Positions 15,378-24,219 of a stretch of 33,803 bases of DNA are shown piece after piece. The DNA comes from an uncultured Lactobacillus sp. (GTDB lineage Bacteria; Bacillota; Bacilli; Lactobacillales; Lactobacillaceae). The translations under genes were made by a program, and so were the position numbers. The number at the start of each line of letters is the position of its first letter. Position 1 is the first letter of the stretch. Location of the stretch: contig NZ_CANBCP010000016.1 in the NCBI RefSeq assembly GCF_947367085.1, positions 1 to 33,803 on the forward strand, written 5' to 3'. Below the pieces are notes generated by a model. That model was not told the origin of the DNA. It did no database searches and saw nothing but the letters and a program-made list of their open reading frames with translations.

Positions 15378-18050
15378 TCATTCAAATTCGTAAGTTCTTA
15401 TTTCTGCTGGAGCCAGTGGTTTATCAACATCAATTCCTAAGTCATTTCCATTTAAATCAATGATCTTACTTGGCTTTTGATCAAACAAAGTAAGGTGCAG
15501 ATCCTGTTTTTCGTTAGTTAAGTTATAACCACGCACAATCAATTTACCTTCTGGCGTAACTTTAGTAGCAGTAACACTAAAAGCAGGATTATCAATCTTG
15601 AGATATTGCTTATCTAAATCATATTCGCCAACTTGGCTTTTGACTTGCTTAGTAATTAAAGCCACTTGATCGCCTTGGGCTTTCTTATAAGCAGCGATTT
15701 GAGCAGTCTGGCTACCGTCAGTTGGAGCAGCTGAAAGTCTAGCTATAAATTTACCTTGACATTGTGAATCATGAGTTGGGAAGTAGCCCCAATCGCCCAT
15801 TTCACCGACGCAGCGAAGTAGCGTGATTGCAACATTTTTACCATCCGGACTGACTTCATATTCATTTAATCCAAAGTTGCCGACAACTAAGCCTGCGCCA
15901 TCTTTATGCACAGAAACAAAAGCTTGTTCATGTTGTGGATTTTCGGGATTCTTCCAGTTTTGGCCGACTTTATTGTTTCTAGTAACTACCTCAAAAATTG
16001 AATCAGCATTGTGGGTCTGACAAGCAATATCAGTCTTAAAGACAGCTTGTAGACGGTGGTCTTTAATATGGTTATCACCACTAACTTTAATTTCTATATT
16101 TTTTGATTCATTCATTAAAGTCAATTCAACATGAATCTTAAAGTCCCTTAACTTATTGCTTCGTTTAGCATGGCGATGCGTTACATCAATCACTTGTACT
16201 TGTTCTTTTAATAACTCACTATCAGCACTTTCAGGTAGTTGCATGGTTTGATCAAAACTTATTTTTGCACCATCAATTAAACTTTCACGCTTCAAGTTTT
16301 TAATCGGTGCATCAAAAACGATCTCTTTTCCATCTCCAGATTGCTTATAAATATATTCATTGCCAATATCGCCACTATCCACCAATAGCAAACGACTATT
16401 TAATTTATGGTTGTGATCAAAAATCTTAATTTCACCATTTTCTTCAACTTCACAACTTAAATACTTATTGGATAAAGAATTCTTGCTATCGGATTTCACT
16501 TTGAGGCTCAAATCTTGTTCACTATTATCCAAGTAAAATGTCTGCCAAGAATTAGCCTTCATCTTTGGACTGATTGCCACTTCAACATAAGCGGCCATAT
16601 AAGGTATTCTGAAACTTCTTTCTGGTAGCTCATAACCAAAGCGAACAAACTTATTTAAAATTCTGTAGTTTACAGGCTTTTCGTCTTTATCAAATACTTG
16701 ATAATTTGGATTTTGACTTAAGTATTTTTCACACTTCTTATAAGCTCCATCCGGGGTATTACCAGCAAATAATTCACGGTGTACTTCAATTAGGACTTTG
16801 ACTTCATCTTTTTTATTATCATTAGCTGGATTAATCACTACAAAACTGCGAGCACTGGCTGGTAAGCTTTGTGTATTAATCTTTTTGGCAAAACTATCTA
16901 GTCCTGCATTAGTTAAATAGCGACCTACTTGGTGAACTTTTTCATAGCGATTCATCATACCGCGATGTACTTCATCAACTCCACTACCTGAGATACTGTC
17001 GTGGGGATGGTTACGTAATAATTCATGCCAGGCATAATCCAGACGATCTTGGTCAGATTTACTAATTTTTTTATTTAATAAATAAATTGGCTCAACTTTA
17101 TTTTCAAGCAAGCGCTCCATGGCTGTGTTTTTCTGCTTCATATAAATTCGACTGGAAGCAGTATTAGCTAAGGTATACCAACCATCAGTATCTTGCGAAG
17201 TTAATTCACCTGATATAGTAGATAAGTCTTGTGGTAGATCTTTCTTTAAAGCTTTAACGTAGTCTTCAAAGTTAGAATGGATAAACTCATAATTTGGATA
17301 AAGCTGATTAGCAACTTCAATTGCGTGAGTTAAGTCCATTTGCACTGGCTGGTGGTCAACACCATTCATCATTAACAAATCATCTGTTGAAGCAAATTTT
17401 TCTGCATCAGCTAGTTTTTGATCCCAGAACTTCTTAGCTTCTTTTTCATCTACAGGGATCTCATTAGCATTTGAGTACCAATTTGCAAATAAAATTCCTA
17501 ACACCTTGTCTTTATTAGCACCTTGCCACCACATCTCTGAATAAGTTGAGTCAAACTTACCAAAGCCAACTTTATTGTTTAATCCCGTTGGCGTAACTCC
17601 GCGTCCAAAAGCGACTGTATCAAGACCAGCTAATTTCATAATTTGTGGCGCTTGCCCCATATTACCGAAAGTATCGGGAAAATAACCGACTGGAACTGGC
17701 GCATGTCCATATTGACGTGCTTTTTTCATTCCGTATTGGGTATTTCTAATATTTGATTCAGGGCTTATTAAAAAGTCATCCTGCAGAATATAAAATGGAC
17801 CAACTCGTAATTTACCCGCTTCAACCCAGTGGCGAATTTCATCACGCTTTTCAGGACGAACTGCTAAATAGTCATCTAAGATAATATCTTGACCATCTAA
17901 ATGAAAACTATTGAACTTTGGATCATGTTTAAACAAATAAAGTAAATCATCAATTAATTTTATTAATCGCATATGATGCTCTTCAAAGCTCATATACCAT
18001 TCCCGATCCCAGTGACTATGTGAAATAATAAATACTCGTTTTTTTTTCAT
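15378..18050 (-). CDS. GH38 alpha-mannosidase, intracellular
   Basis: An 890-residue enzyme of family GH38. The zinc-binding motif SHSHWDREW is at 10-18 and the expected nucleophile Asp126 sits in GYFPDTFGN. The middle helical domain (around HPHDSISGSGVDEVHRGMM) and the long beta-sandwich C-terminal half are as usual for the family, and the length matches the streptococcal alpha-1,3-mannosidase. There is no signal peptide, so it acts on imported glycans. It follows GH125 by 29 bases with AAAGGGG before the ATG. The first codons after ATG form a run of nine A, a possible slippage site. In the proposed pathway it removes alpha-1,3-linked mannose. Confidence 0.94.
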   Translation of the reverse strand: MKKKRVFIISHSHWDREWYMSFEEHHMRLIKLIDDLLYLFKHDPKFNSFHLDGQDIILDDYLAVRPEKRDEIRHWVEAGKLRVGPFYILQDDFLISPESNIRNTQYGMKKARQYGHAPVPVGYFPDTFGNMGQAPQIMKLAGLDTVAFGRGVTPTGLNNKVGFGKFDSTYSEMWWQGANKDKVLGILFANWYSNANEIPVDEKEAKKFWDQKLADAEKFASTDDLLMMNGVDHQPVQMDLTHAIEVANQLYPNYEFIHSNFEDYVKALKKDLPQDLSTISGELTSQDTDGWYTLANTASSRIYMKQKNTAMERLLENKVEPIYLLNKKISKSDQDRLDYAWHELLRNHPHDSISGSGVDEVHRGMMNRYEKVHQVGRYLTNAGLDSFAKKINTQSLPASARSFVVINPANDNKKDEVKVLIEVHRELFAGNTPDGAYKKCEKYLSQNPNYQVFDKDEKPVNYRILNKFVRFGYELPERSFRIPYMAAYVEVAISPKMKANSWQTFYLDNSEQDLSLKVKSDSKNSLSNKYLSCEVEENGEIKIFDHNHKLNSRLLLVDSGDIGNEYIYKQSGDGKEIVFDAPIKNLKRESLIDGAKISFDQTMQLPESADSELLKEQVQVIDVTHRHAKRSNKLRDFKIHVELTLMNESKNIEIKVSGDNHIKDHRLQAVFKTDIACQTHNADSIFEVVTRNNKVGQNWKNPENPQHEQAFVSVHKDGAGLVVGNFGLNEYEVSPDGKNVAITLLRCVGEMGDWGYFPTHDSQCQGKFIARLSAAPTDGSQTAQIAAYKKAQGDQVALITKQVKSQVGEYDLDKQYLKIDNPAFSVTATKVTPEGKLIVRGYNLTNEKQDLHLTLFDQKPSKIIDLNGNDLGIDVDKPLAPAEIRTYEFE

Positions 18051-18079
18051 GATTAACCCCTTTACCTCACAGCCTAAAA

Positions 18080-19360
18080 CTATTGCTTAATTCTTAAATC
18101 AAAATAGTCTAAAACCAACTCACAAAACATCATATTTGCCCATGAAAACCAAGGTCGTGTGAACTTACTTGGATCATTTGGATCAAAGCCTTCATGCATC
18201 ATTTGCGTGCCATTAGTTGTGTTAACCAAAGTGTTCAAAAGTTCTTCTTTTTGCTTCTTAGAATTAGTTGTCATCCCCTCAACTGCCAAAGCAATCGGCC
18301 AAACATAACCAACTGGAGTATGAGGCGAACCAATTCCTGAAGCATATTTACCGGTATAGTAGTACTTATTTTGCTTGCTCAAACTAGCTTTGCGCGTATT
18401 TTGATAAATTGGATCATCCTGCTCCACTAATCCTAGATACGCAAGACTGATTAAATCCGGCACATTGGCATCATCCATAAACAAATGATGTCCTAAGCCG
18501 TCAACTTCAAAAGCATAAATATCATTACCATCTTGATCTTTAATAATGCCGTATTGCTGAATACCAACCCAGATTTCGTCAGCTAAATTCTGACACTCAA
18601 TAGCAAAAGCTTTATCTTTTAATACATTTTGATAAATTTCAGATAGTTGTAACAACACCTTATGTGCAAACATATTCTCTGGAATCGAATAATTATAAAC
18701 GCAAGCATCATCACTTGGCCTAAAACCGCACCAAGTCATTCCGGTAAAAGCAATATCTGCGCCGCGCCCATTATTAATCAAGGTATCTTCGGGACGATCG
18801 ATAAATCTTTCAAAACTATAATCTGATTGGGTGTGGTGTTGTTCAATTCTTAAAGTTTCAACCGCCTGATGAGTCGCACTAATAAAACTCTTATCAAAAA
18901 TTGTAGTATCATCCGTATTTTTCCAATATAAGTAAGCTAAATTAATTGGATAAGCTAAAGAATCAATTTCATATTTTCGTTCCCAAATCCACGGACTCAT
19001 TTTAGTCTTATCAGTCTGATGGCCCTTATTATTAGGTGTTTGATTAAAGGCGTTGGCATAAGTGTCTAAATTCATATTGAAGAATTGTCTTTGAAGAACT
19101 TTTTTAATTAAAAATGCCGTCCCCTTATCTTTTTGAGCAGCAATTAGATATGGTCTAACTTGAGCAGTAGAATCTCTTTGCCACATCGCTGGAATATCCC
19201 CTGTTAAAACAAAAATTCCATTTTCATCTTCAACTAAAGCATTCGTAATTGTGTCAGAAAAAGTTTTTTCAAACACTTCACCCCACTGCACATGTTTTCC
19301 AGCACACAATTTTTTGACTTGTTCAGTTAAATTTTTGACACCTACGGGAATTTCTTTCAT
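18080..19360 (-). CDS. GH125 exo-alpha-1,6-mannosidase, intracellular
   Basis: A 426-residue enzyme of family GH125, the length of the pneumococcal enzyme. The family motif MWQRDSTAQVRPYL is at 59-72. Asp218 (in RPSDDACVYNY) and Glu390 (in HEGFDPND) fall at or near the positions that I recall as acid and base in the pneumococcal structure. I start at the ATG at 19360, with AAGGAGG upstream. The open frame continues to 19582, but that part would overlap the divergent regulator gene and has no family similarity. It is the first gene of the GH125-GH38-GH20 operon. An 11-bp perfect inverted repeat (19375-19403) and a cre site lie just upstream. Confidence 0.94.
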   Translation of the reverse strand: MKEIPVGVKNLTEQVKKLCAGKHVQWGEVFEKTFSDTITNALVEDENGIFVLTGDIPAMWQRDSTAQVRPYLIAAQKDKGTAFLIKKVLQRQFFNMNLDTYANAFNQTPNNKGHQTDKTKMSPWIWERKYEIDSLAYPINLAYLYWKNTDDTTIFDKSFISATHQAVETLRIEQHHTQSDYSFERFIDRPEDTLINNGRGADIAFTGMTWCGFRPSDDACVYNYSIPENMFAHKVLLQLSEIYQNVLKDKAFAIECQNLADEIWVGIQQYGIIKDQDGNDIYAFEVDGLGHHLFMDDANVPDLISLAYLGLVEQDDPIYQNTRKASLSKQNKYYYTGKYASGIGSPHTPVGYVWPIALAVEGMTTNSKKQKEELLNTLVNTTNGTQMMHEGFDPNDPSKFTRPWFSWANMMFCELVLDYFDLRIKQ

Positions 19361-19374
19361 TATCGCGTCCTCCT

Positions 19375-19403
19375 TGATATATTTCTCTACTTGAAATATA
19401 TCA
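19375..19403. promoter_or_regulatory. perfect inverted repeat, likely operator of the GntR/LacI regulator
   Basis: TGATATATTTC (19375-19385) and GAAATATATCA (19393-19403) are perfect inverted copies with a 7-base spacer. The repeat begins 15 bases before the GH125 start codon, in the divergent region shared with the regulator gene. A dimeric HTH repressor bound here would block the glycosidase operon. That the adjacent regulator binds it is an inference. Confidence 0.6.
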
Positions 19404-19425
19404 TTTATTTTGCTTAAATTATCAC

Positions 19426-19439
19426 TGAAAGCGCAATCA
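19426..19439. promoter_or_regulatory. cre site between GH125 and the GntR/LacI regulator
   Basis: TGAAAGCGCAATCA fits the CcpA consensus and is identical to the cre site of the importer operon. It lies in the divergent region and could control both directions. Confidence 0.8.
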
Positions 19440-19452
19440 ATGCCTAAAAGTA

Positions 19453-19470
19453 GGTATTTAGCGATATACC
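19453..19470. promoter_or_regulatory. short inverted repeat before the GntR/LacI gene
   Basis: GGTAT and ATACC are inverted copies separated by eight bases, 15 bases before the regulator start codon. It may be a second operator serving autoregulation, but a 5-bp arm is weak evidence. Confidence 0.3.
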
Positions 19471-19485
19471 AAGTGAGGCGATTAG

Positions 19486-20541
19486 GTGAAGTATGTAGAG
19501 ATATATGAAGATTTAAAAACACAAATTTTACGTAGGGTGATTGCCCCAAATGATGCTGTCCCCAGTGAAAAGGCGCTAACAATCAAATACAACGTCAGCC
19601 GTATCACTGCCAAAAGAGCATTAAATGAATTAGCAAAAGAAGGATTAATTTATCGCATTCAAGGCCGAGGTAGCTTTGTTAAAGAGCATGGTAATCTTAC
19701 TAACAAACAATTACTTTTAGTGCTTCCTTTTTCAGGGAATCAGGACCTAGGTAATTACGTAGCGGGAATTCAAGATGTGTTAAAAGATACAACTTGGAAG
19801 TTATTATCGATAACTAATGAGGAATTTTTTACACTAACTATTGAGCAGCTAAAGCAAAACTATGCAGGAGCTATTTATTATCCGCAGAATTTGCATGAAG
19901 ACATTCCACGTTTATTAAATATTTATTTAGCTAAGTTTCCACTAGTTCTGCTGGATCAGACGATTGCCCACTCAATTATTCCTAGCGTAGTAAGTGACAA
20001 TGTAAATGGCGGTTATTTAGCCACTAAACACTTACTTAAAAATAATCGTAAAAAGATTGCTTTTTATGGGGCAACTAATTTTATGCAGGATTTTACAGGT
20101 TCAACTGCTGATCGTTTTGCTGGTTATATAAAGGCATTAAGAAAATACCAAGTTAAACATTTTGACCCAATAAACCTATACCTTAAGTTAAGACAAATTA
20201 CAGATAATGATCTAGGAAACTTCATTAGAGAAAGCAAAATCGATGCTATCTTAGCTGAAAACGATGTAACAGCATTCCGGCTTCTTAACTTACTTGAAAA
20301 AAATCACATTTCAATCCCGCAAGAAGTTGCTTTAATGGGCTTTGATAATTTACCTATCACTGAACTTGCCAATCCGCAGTTAAGCAGTATTGGCCAAGAT
20401 TTTAATAAATTAGGCGCAAGTGCAGTTAACTTGTTACTACGTCAAATTAATGATCCAGATCTTTTATTTGATAAGCAAGTTGTTGTTGATGTCAAACTAA
20501 TTAAACGTAAATCAACTAAAAGGAGTCAAGAATGGATATAA
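19486..20541 (+). CDS. GntR/LacI hybrid transcriptional regulator (AraR-like)
   Basis: A 351-residue regulator. Residues 1-68 are a GntR-type winged helix (YEDLKTQIL, then ALTIKYNVSRITAKRALNEL and GLIYRIQGRGSF). Residues about 72-345 are a LacI-type sugar-binding domain, with the typical NGGYLATKHLL near 165 and the C-terminal LMGFDNLPITELANPQLSSI. Such hybrids, of which AraR is the model, usually repress sugar genes until a sugar effector binds. The start is a GTG with GAGG seven bases upstream. The gene overlaps the GH92 start by ten bases, so the two are translationally coupled. It is divergent from the GH125 operon, and the inverted repeat at 19375-19403 is its likely operator. The effector could be mannose or a mannose phosphate; this is a guess. 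Confidence 0.9.
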   Translation: MKYVEIYEDLKTQILRRVIAPNDAVPSEKALTIKYNVSRITAKRALNELAKEGLIYRIQGRGSFVKEHGNLTNKQLLLVLPFSGNQDLGNYVAGIQDVLKDTTWKLLSITNEEFFTLTIEQLKQNYAGAIYYPQNLHEDIPRLLNIYLAKFPLVLLDQTIAHSIIPSVVSDNVNGGYLATKHLLKNNRKKIAFYGATNFMQDFTGSTADRFAGYIKALRKYQVKHFDPINLYLKLRQITDNDLGNFIRESKIDAILAENDVTAFRLLNLLEKNHISIPQEVALMGFDNLPITELANPQLSSIGQDFNKLGASAVNLLLRQINDPDLLFDKQVVVDVKLIKRKSTKRSQEWI

Positions 20542-22598
20542 CTAGCATTGATACACGTGTCGGAACAGAAAGTAAATATGAATTTTCACATGGCAATACC
20601 CTACCACTAACAGGGCAAAGCTTTGGGATGAATTATTTAAGCGTTCAAACTGCAGCTGATGACAATAGTTGGTGGTTTAATCCGCTCGACCACACTTTTG
20701 CAGGTCTGCGCTTGACCCACCAGCCTAGTCCTTGGATCGGTGATTTTCAACATTTTTTGTTCAGATTTAAAACAGGACAGAACCTTGATTTAAAGCAAAT
20801 TGATGACTATAACCCAAACAAAGCAATATTTAGACCTGATTTGATCTCACTTGATAGCTTGAATCAGCAAGTCAAAATTATGGCTACTGCAAATAAATTT
20901 GGTGGCGTCATCAAGGCATTTAACTACTCAAATGATGACTTAAAACTAATCGTGCAAGGCGAAAAGCTGGAAATAATCAGTTTTAAGGACCACACCTTAA
21001 TCTTTAAGACTAACAACTTTTCAGCCTGTGATGATGCAAACTTTGCAATGTGGACTGCTCTTTCTTGTCCAAATATGAAACTAGAAACTAATTGTAAAAT
21101 TGATAAACAAAATGCAATTATTTTATCTATACCAAATAAAAATGAGATCCGGTTTGCAACGAGTTTTATCAATAATTTGCAAGTTAAGACCAATTTGGAA
21201 AGAATTAAAAGTTTCGATCTTGTCCAACAAAAAACTATTGATAATTGGAACATGATCTTTTCTAAAATCACCATACAAGATTCTCAAAAAGAAAAAGTTC
21301 TCACATTTTACGAGAATCTTTATCGTAGTTTCTTATTCCCAATGCAGTTCTACGAACTAAACCAAGATGATGAGCCTGTTCATTACTCGACCACCTTAAA
21401 GAAAGTAGTTAAGGGAAAAATGTTTACTAACGTAGGTTTTTGGGACGTGTATCGGACAAGCTTTCCTCTCTACTCACTACTATGTCCTGAAAAATATAGT
21501 GAATTCTTAGAAGGATTTTTTAATAGTTATCAAGAAACTGGATTCTTGCCGCGCTGGTTATCACCAGATGAACGGGGGATGATGCCTGGCACGATGCTTG
21601 ATGTCATCGTTTGCGATGGAGCAGTCAAAGCTATTAAAATACCTAACCTTGAAAAATATTATGAAGCGATGGTCAAAGGCGCAGAAACTTCCAGCAATGA
21701 TGCAAAATATGGTCGTGAAGGATTAGAAGAATATAAGAAACTTGGTTATGTTTCCACCAATTATCCAGAAAGTGTCAATAAGACACTAGATTATGCTTAT
21801 TCCGATTGGACAATCAGCGTTTTAGCTAAAATCTTAGGCAAAGAAACAGACGCTCATTACTATGCCAAGCGTGCCTTAAATTACCAAAATCTTTTTAATA
21901 AAAAAGCCGGCCTAATGACTCCCAAAGACGCTGACGGTAACTTTATCAAAGATTTCAAAGATACCGATTGGGGCAATGGCTTTACGGAAGGATCGGCTTG
22001 GCAAAATAGTTTTAACGTTTACCAAGACTTACCCGGTTTAATCAAACTCTATGGTAAAAAAGAGGATTTCATAAAAACATTACTTAACCTAATCAATCAA
22101 GCTCCAAAATATAGCGTGGGTTCTTACGGCCAAACAATTCATGAAATGCGGGAAATGGCAGCTCAGCCCTTCGGCCAACTCGCTATTTCTAACCAGCCAA
22201 GCTTTCATTTGTGCTACTTATTCGCACTAGCCGGAAAGCCGCATTACACAGAATTATTAGTTAGGCAGCTCCTTAATTCATTTAATTCTAGCTTTGAAGG
22301 TTATCCAGGTGATGAAGATAATGGTTCAATGAGTTCTTGGTTCATTTGGTCAGCTTTAGGCTTATATCCTCAAGCTCCAGGCAGTGGAAAATATGTCTTC
22401 GGCATTCCTTTGTTTGATTTTGTTTCGATTAATTTACCTAATGGCAAAAATCTTGACTTGCTTAGTGAAAATAATGATCCGACTCATCAATTTGTCGAAA
22501 GTCGAAAATTTAATGACCAAAAATGTCTTCAAGAAATATCTCACCATCAATTGCTCAAAGGAGGCTTAATAACTACTAAGCTTTGCTTACTTGCATAA
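20532..22598 (+). CDS. GH92 alpha-1,2-mannosidase, intracellular
   Basis: A 688-residue enzyme of family GH92 without signal peptide, close in length to the short pneumococcal GH92. The N-terminal domain has GNTLPLTGQSFGMNYLSVQT and LRLTHQPSPWIGDF, the C-terminal barrel has FTNVGFWDVYRTSFPLYSLL, and residues 590-618 hold the calcium and catalytic region (GYPGDEDNGSMSSWFIWSALG) followed by PGSGKYVFGIPLFD. GH92 enzymes are calcium-dependent exo-alpha-mannosidases, mostly alpha-1,2. The ATG overlaps the end of the regulator gene and AAAAGGAG lies before it. It would act first on high-mannose glycans, before GH38 and GH125. A bidirectional terminator follows. Confidence 0.93.
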   Translation: MDITSIDTRVGTESKYEFSHGNTLPLTGQSFGMNYLSVQTAADDNSWWFNPLDHTFAGLRLTHQPSPWIGDFQHFLFRFKTGQNLDLKQIDDYNPNKAIFRPDLISLDSLNQQVKIMATANKFGGVIKAFNYSNDDLKLIVQGEKLEIISFKDHTLIFKTNNFSACDDANFAMWTALSCPNMKLETNCKIDKQNAIILSIPNKNEIRFATSFINNLQVKTNLERIKSFDLVQQKTIDNWNMIFSKITIQDSQKEKVLTFYENLYRSFLFPMQFYELNQDDEPVHYSTTLKKVVKGKMFTNVGFWDVYRTSFPLYSLLCPEKYSEFLEGFFNSYQETGFLPRWLSPDERGMMPGTMLDVIVCDGAVKAIKIPNLEKYYEAMVKGAETSSNDAKYGREGLEEYKKLGYVSTNYPESVNKTLDYAYSDWTISVLAKILGKETDAHYYAKRALNYQNLFNKKAGLMTPKDADGNFIKDFKDTDWGNGFTEGSAWQNSFNVYQDLPGLIKLYGKKEDFIKTLLNLINQAPKYSVGSYGQTIHEMREMAAQPFGQLAISNQPSFHLCYLFALAGKPHYTELLVRQLLNSFNSSFEGYPGDEDNGSMSSWFIWSALGLYPQAPGSGKYVFGIPLFDFVSINLPNGKNLDLLSENNDPTHQFVESRKFNDQKCLQEISHHQLLKGGLITTKLCLLA

Positions 22599-22611
22599 AA
22601 TTTTAAGCAAC

Positions 22612-22653
22612 AAAAAAACTGGCTTTGATACTGGATATCAAAGTCAGTTTTTT
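22612..22653. terminator. bidirectional terminator between GH92 and dipeptidase copy 2
   Basis: AAAAAACTGGCTTTGATA pairs with TATCAAAGTCAGTTTTTT, with one G-T pair and a 5-nt loop. The run of A on one side and T on the other lets it work for both converging genes. Confidence 0.9.
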
Positions 22654-22673
22654 GATCGATTATTTTAGTTAAA

Positions 22674-24080
22674 TTAAAGTGATGGGTCTCTGTGGAAGTA
22701 TAATGGAGACTTCTTAACTTGCTTAGTAATCAGCTTAGAAATCAAGTCTTGGTAATTCTTAATTGCAGTATGTGCCAATTCCTTATTAGCTTCGTTAATA
22801 AGCTTCAACTTCTTATCTGGATCTTTTTCTGCTTCAATTTTTACATCGTATTCTTCACGCATTTGAGCTAATTTGTTTTCAGTTGAATTTTGAGTCATGT
22901 ACAAGTCTAGACCGTAATCTTTCCAAGAAGCATTAGCAAGTACTGAAGCATGTCTGTAAATCCAGTAAGCTGAGTTAGAAGTATATTTATCTTTCCCATT
23001 CTTGTACAAGGTTGGAACAACTGTACCTTGTGGATAGAATGGAACATAGATGCTTTGGCAGTTTGCACCTAAAGCTACCCAGTGAGTCCAATTCTTACCC
23101 TTTAATTGCAATAAGTGTGATTCTTCAGTGAAGTTAACACTAATTGGACGATATACAGCAGTGTCCTTATTTACAGGGTTTGCAACATCGTATTTAGTTC
23201 CTTCATAGTGGTCTCTTAATACTCTTTCAGTATCTCTAATGGAAATTGGGTGATCAGCTTTTTGAATAAATGGAATTTCAAAGCTGTCTGGCTCTTGCTT
23301 GATTGATGGACTCAAAATTCTTTGGCCAGTCCAAACACGTGCAGTGTTATAAGTTAAGTCTAGTAAGTTGTGAGTACCAAAAATTCTACGCCAGTTAAAT
23401 GGCTTGTTATTTGGCCATAAGTCGTGTTTTTGAACGAACTCTTGCAAACCTGGTGAAGTAATAAAGTTATCAGGATCATTAAAATCAATTTCTTGAATAG
23501 CTAATTGGTTAGCAGCGACTGCATAACAGTCATCTGGAATACGCTGTGCTACCCAGGTGTGAGCAGTACCAATTTCAAAGTACCAAGCTTCATTAGGGTC
23601 AGCAAACAAAATACCATCTGATTCACCAGCACCATATTTTTTAATAATTTCACCAAAACGAGCAATCGCATCACGTGCAGTTTTTACATAAGGCAAAATA
23701 CAAGTAACCATAGCTTCTTCAATGATGCCTGTCTTTTTGAATGGATCGTAAGCTTGGACTTGGGCATTTGCATAAGTAGTTTCAGTGGCACTCATCGCAA
23801 CACCGAATTGGTTAATACCAGATTCTTCATATACACCCTTCTTATCAGTCCAGTTTGGAGTTGATGAATAAGCATAGCGGTGAGTAGGCAGGTCCATTTC
23901 AAATTTATTTAAATGTGACTTAAAGTGATTATTTGGAATATCTTTTTCTTTGTGTAATGCAAAGTGCTTTGCACAAGTTGGCTTATCATCTTCGTTACGC
24001 CCGATGATAATACTGCCATCAGTAGTAGCATTTTTACCAACTAAAATTGAAGTACATGCACTGTGATTAATTTGTACCAT
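22674..24080 (-). CDS. pepD: C69-family dipeptidase (PepD type), copy 2
   Basis: A 468-residue C69 dipeptidase, paralogue of the gene at 1238-2650. The expected nucleophile is Cys9 in SACTSILVGKNAT, followed by IIIGRNEDD. The two proteins align from end to end with few gaps, with conserved blocks such as NSAYWI/VF, QSIYVPFYPQGT and NKELA at the same places. Both genes have the leader GAAAGAGTGAA just before the start codon. A perfect TATAAT (24110-24115, read on the minus strand) stands upstream. It is a single-gene unit and converges on GH92. The two copies may differ in dipeptide preference; the sequence does not show how. Confidence 0.92.
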   Translation of the reverse strand: MVQINHSACTSILVGKNATTDGSIIIGRNEDDKPTCAKHFALHKEKDIPNNHFKSHLNKFEMDLPTHRYAYSSTPNWTDKKGVYEESGINQFGVAMSATETTYANAQVQAYDPFKKTGIIEEAMVTCILPYVKTARDAIARFGEIIKKYGAGESDGILFADPNEAWYFEIGTAHTWVAQRIPDDCYAVAANQLAIQEIDFNDPDNFITSPGLQEFVQKHDLWPNNKPFNWRRIFGTHNLLDLTYNTARVWTGQRILSPSIKQEPDSFEIPFIQKADHPISIRDTERVLRDHYEGTKYDVANPVNKDTAVYRPISVNFTEESHLLQLKGKNWTHWVALGANCQSIYVPFYPQGTVVPTLYKNGKDKYTSNSAYWIYRHASVLANASWKDYGLDLYMTQNSTENKLAQMREEYDVKIEAEKDPDKKLKLINEANKELAHTAIKNYQDLISKLITKQVKKSPLYFHRDPSL

Positions 24081-24109
24081 ATATATTCACTCTTTCTTTC
24101 TAGTAACAT

Positions 24110-24115
24110 ATTATA
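24110..24115 (-). promoter_or_regulatory. -10 box of dipeptidase copy 2
   Basis: A perfect TATAAT on the minus strand, 30 bases before the start codon. No good -35 hexamer is visible at 16-18 bases upstream. Confidence 0.45.
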
Positions 24116-24219
24116 TCCACTTCTTATTGTATTACGTCGGTAGAAAAAGTATTACTAAAACGCCTTCAAAAACCTAGATTTATGCTGAAATAGCAATGAT
24201 CTTGAAGAACTATAAGCCC

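Noticed and set aside
18036..18044. Run of nine A at the start of the GH38 gene as a phase-variable site.
   Set aside because: A runs of this length are common in AT-rich genes with several Lys codons, and the gene is intact; it is mentioned only in the gene entry.
19361..19582. Upstream extension of the GH125 reading frame by 74 codons.
   Set aside because: The extension overlaps the start of the divergent regulator gene, covers the cre site and the inverted repeat, and has no family similarity, while the ATG at 19360 has a strong AAGGAGG.
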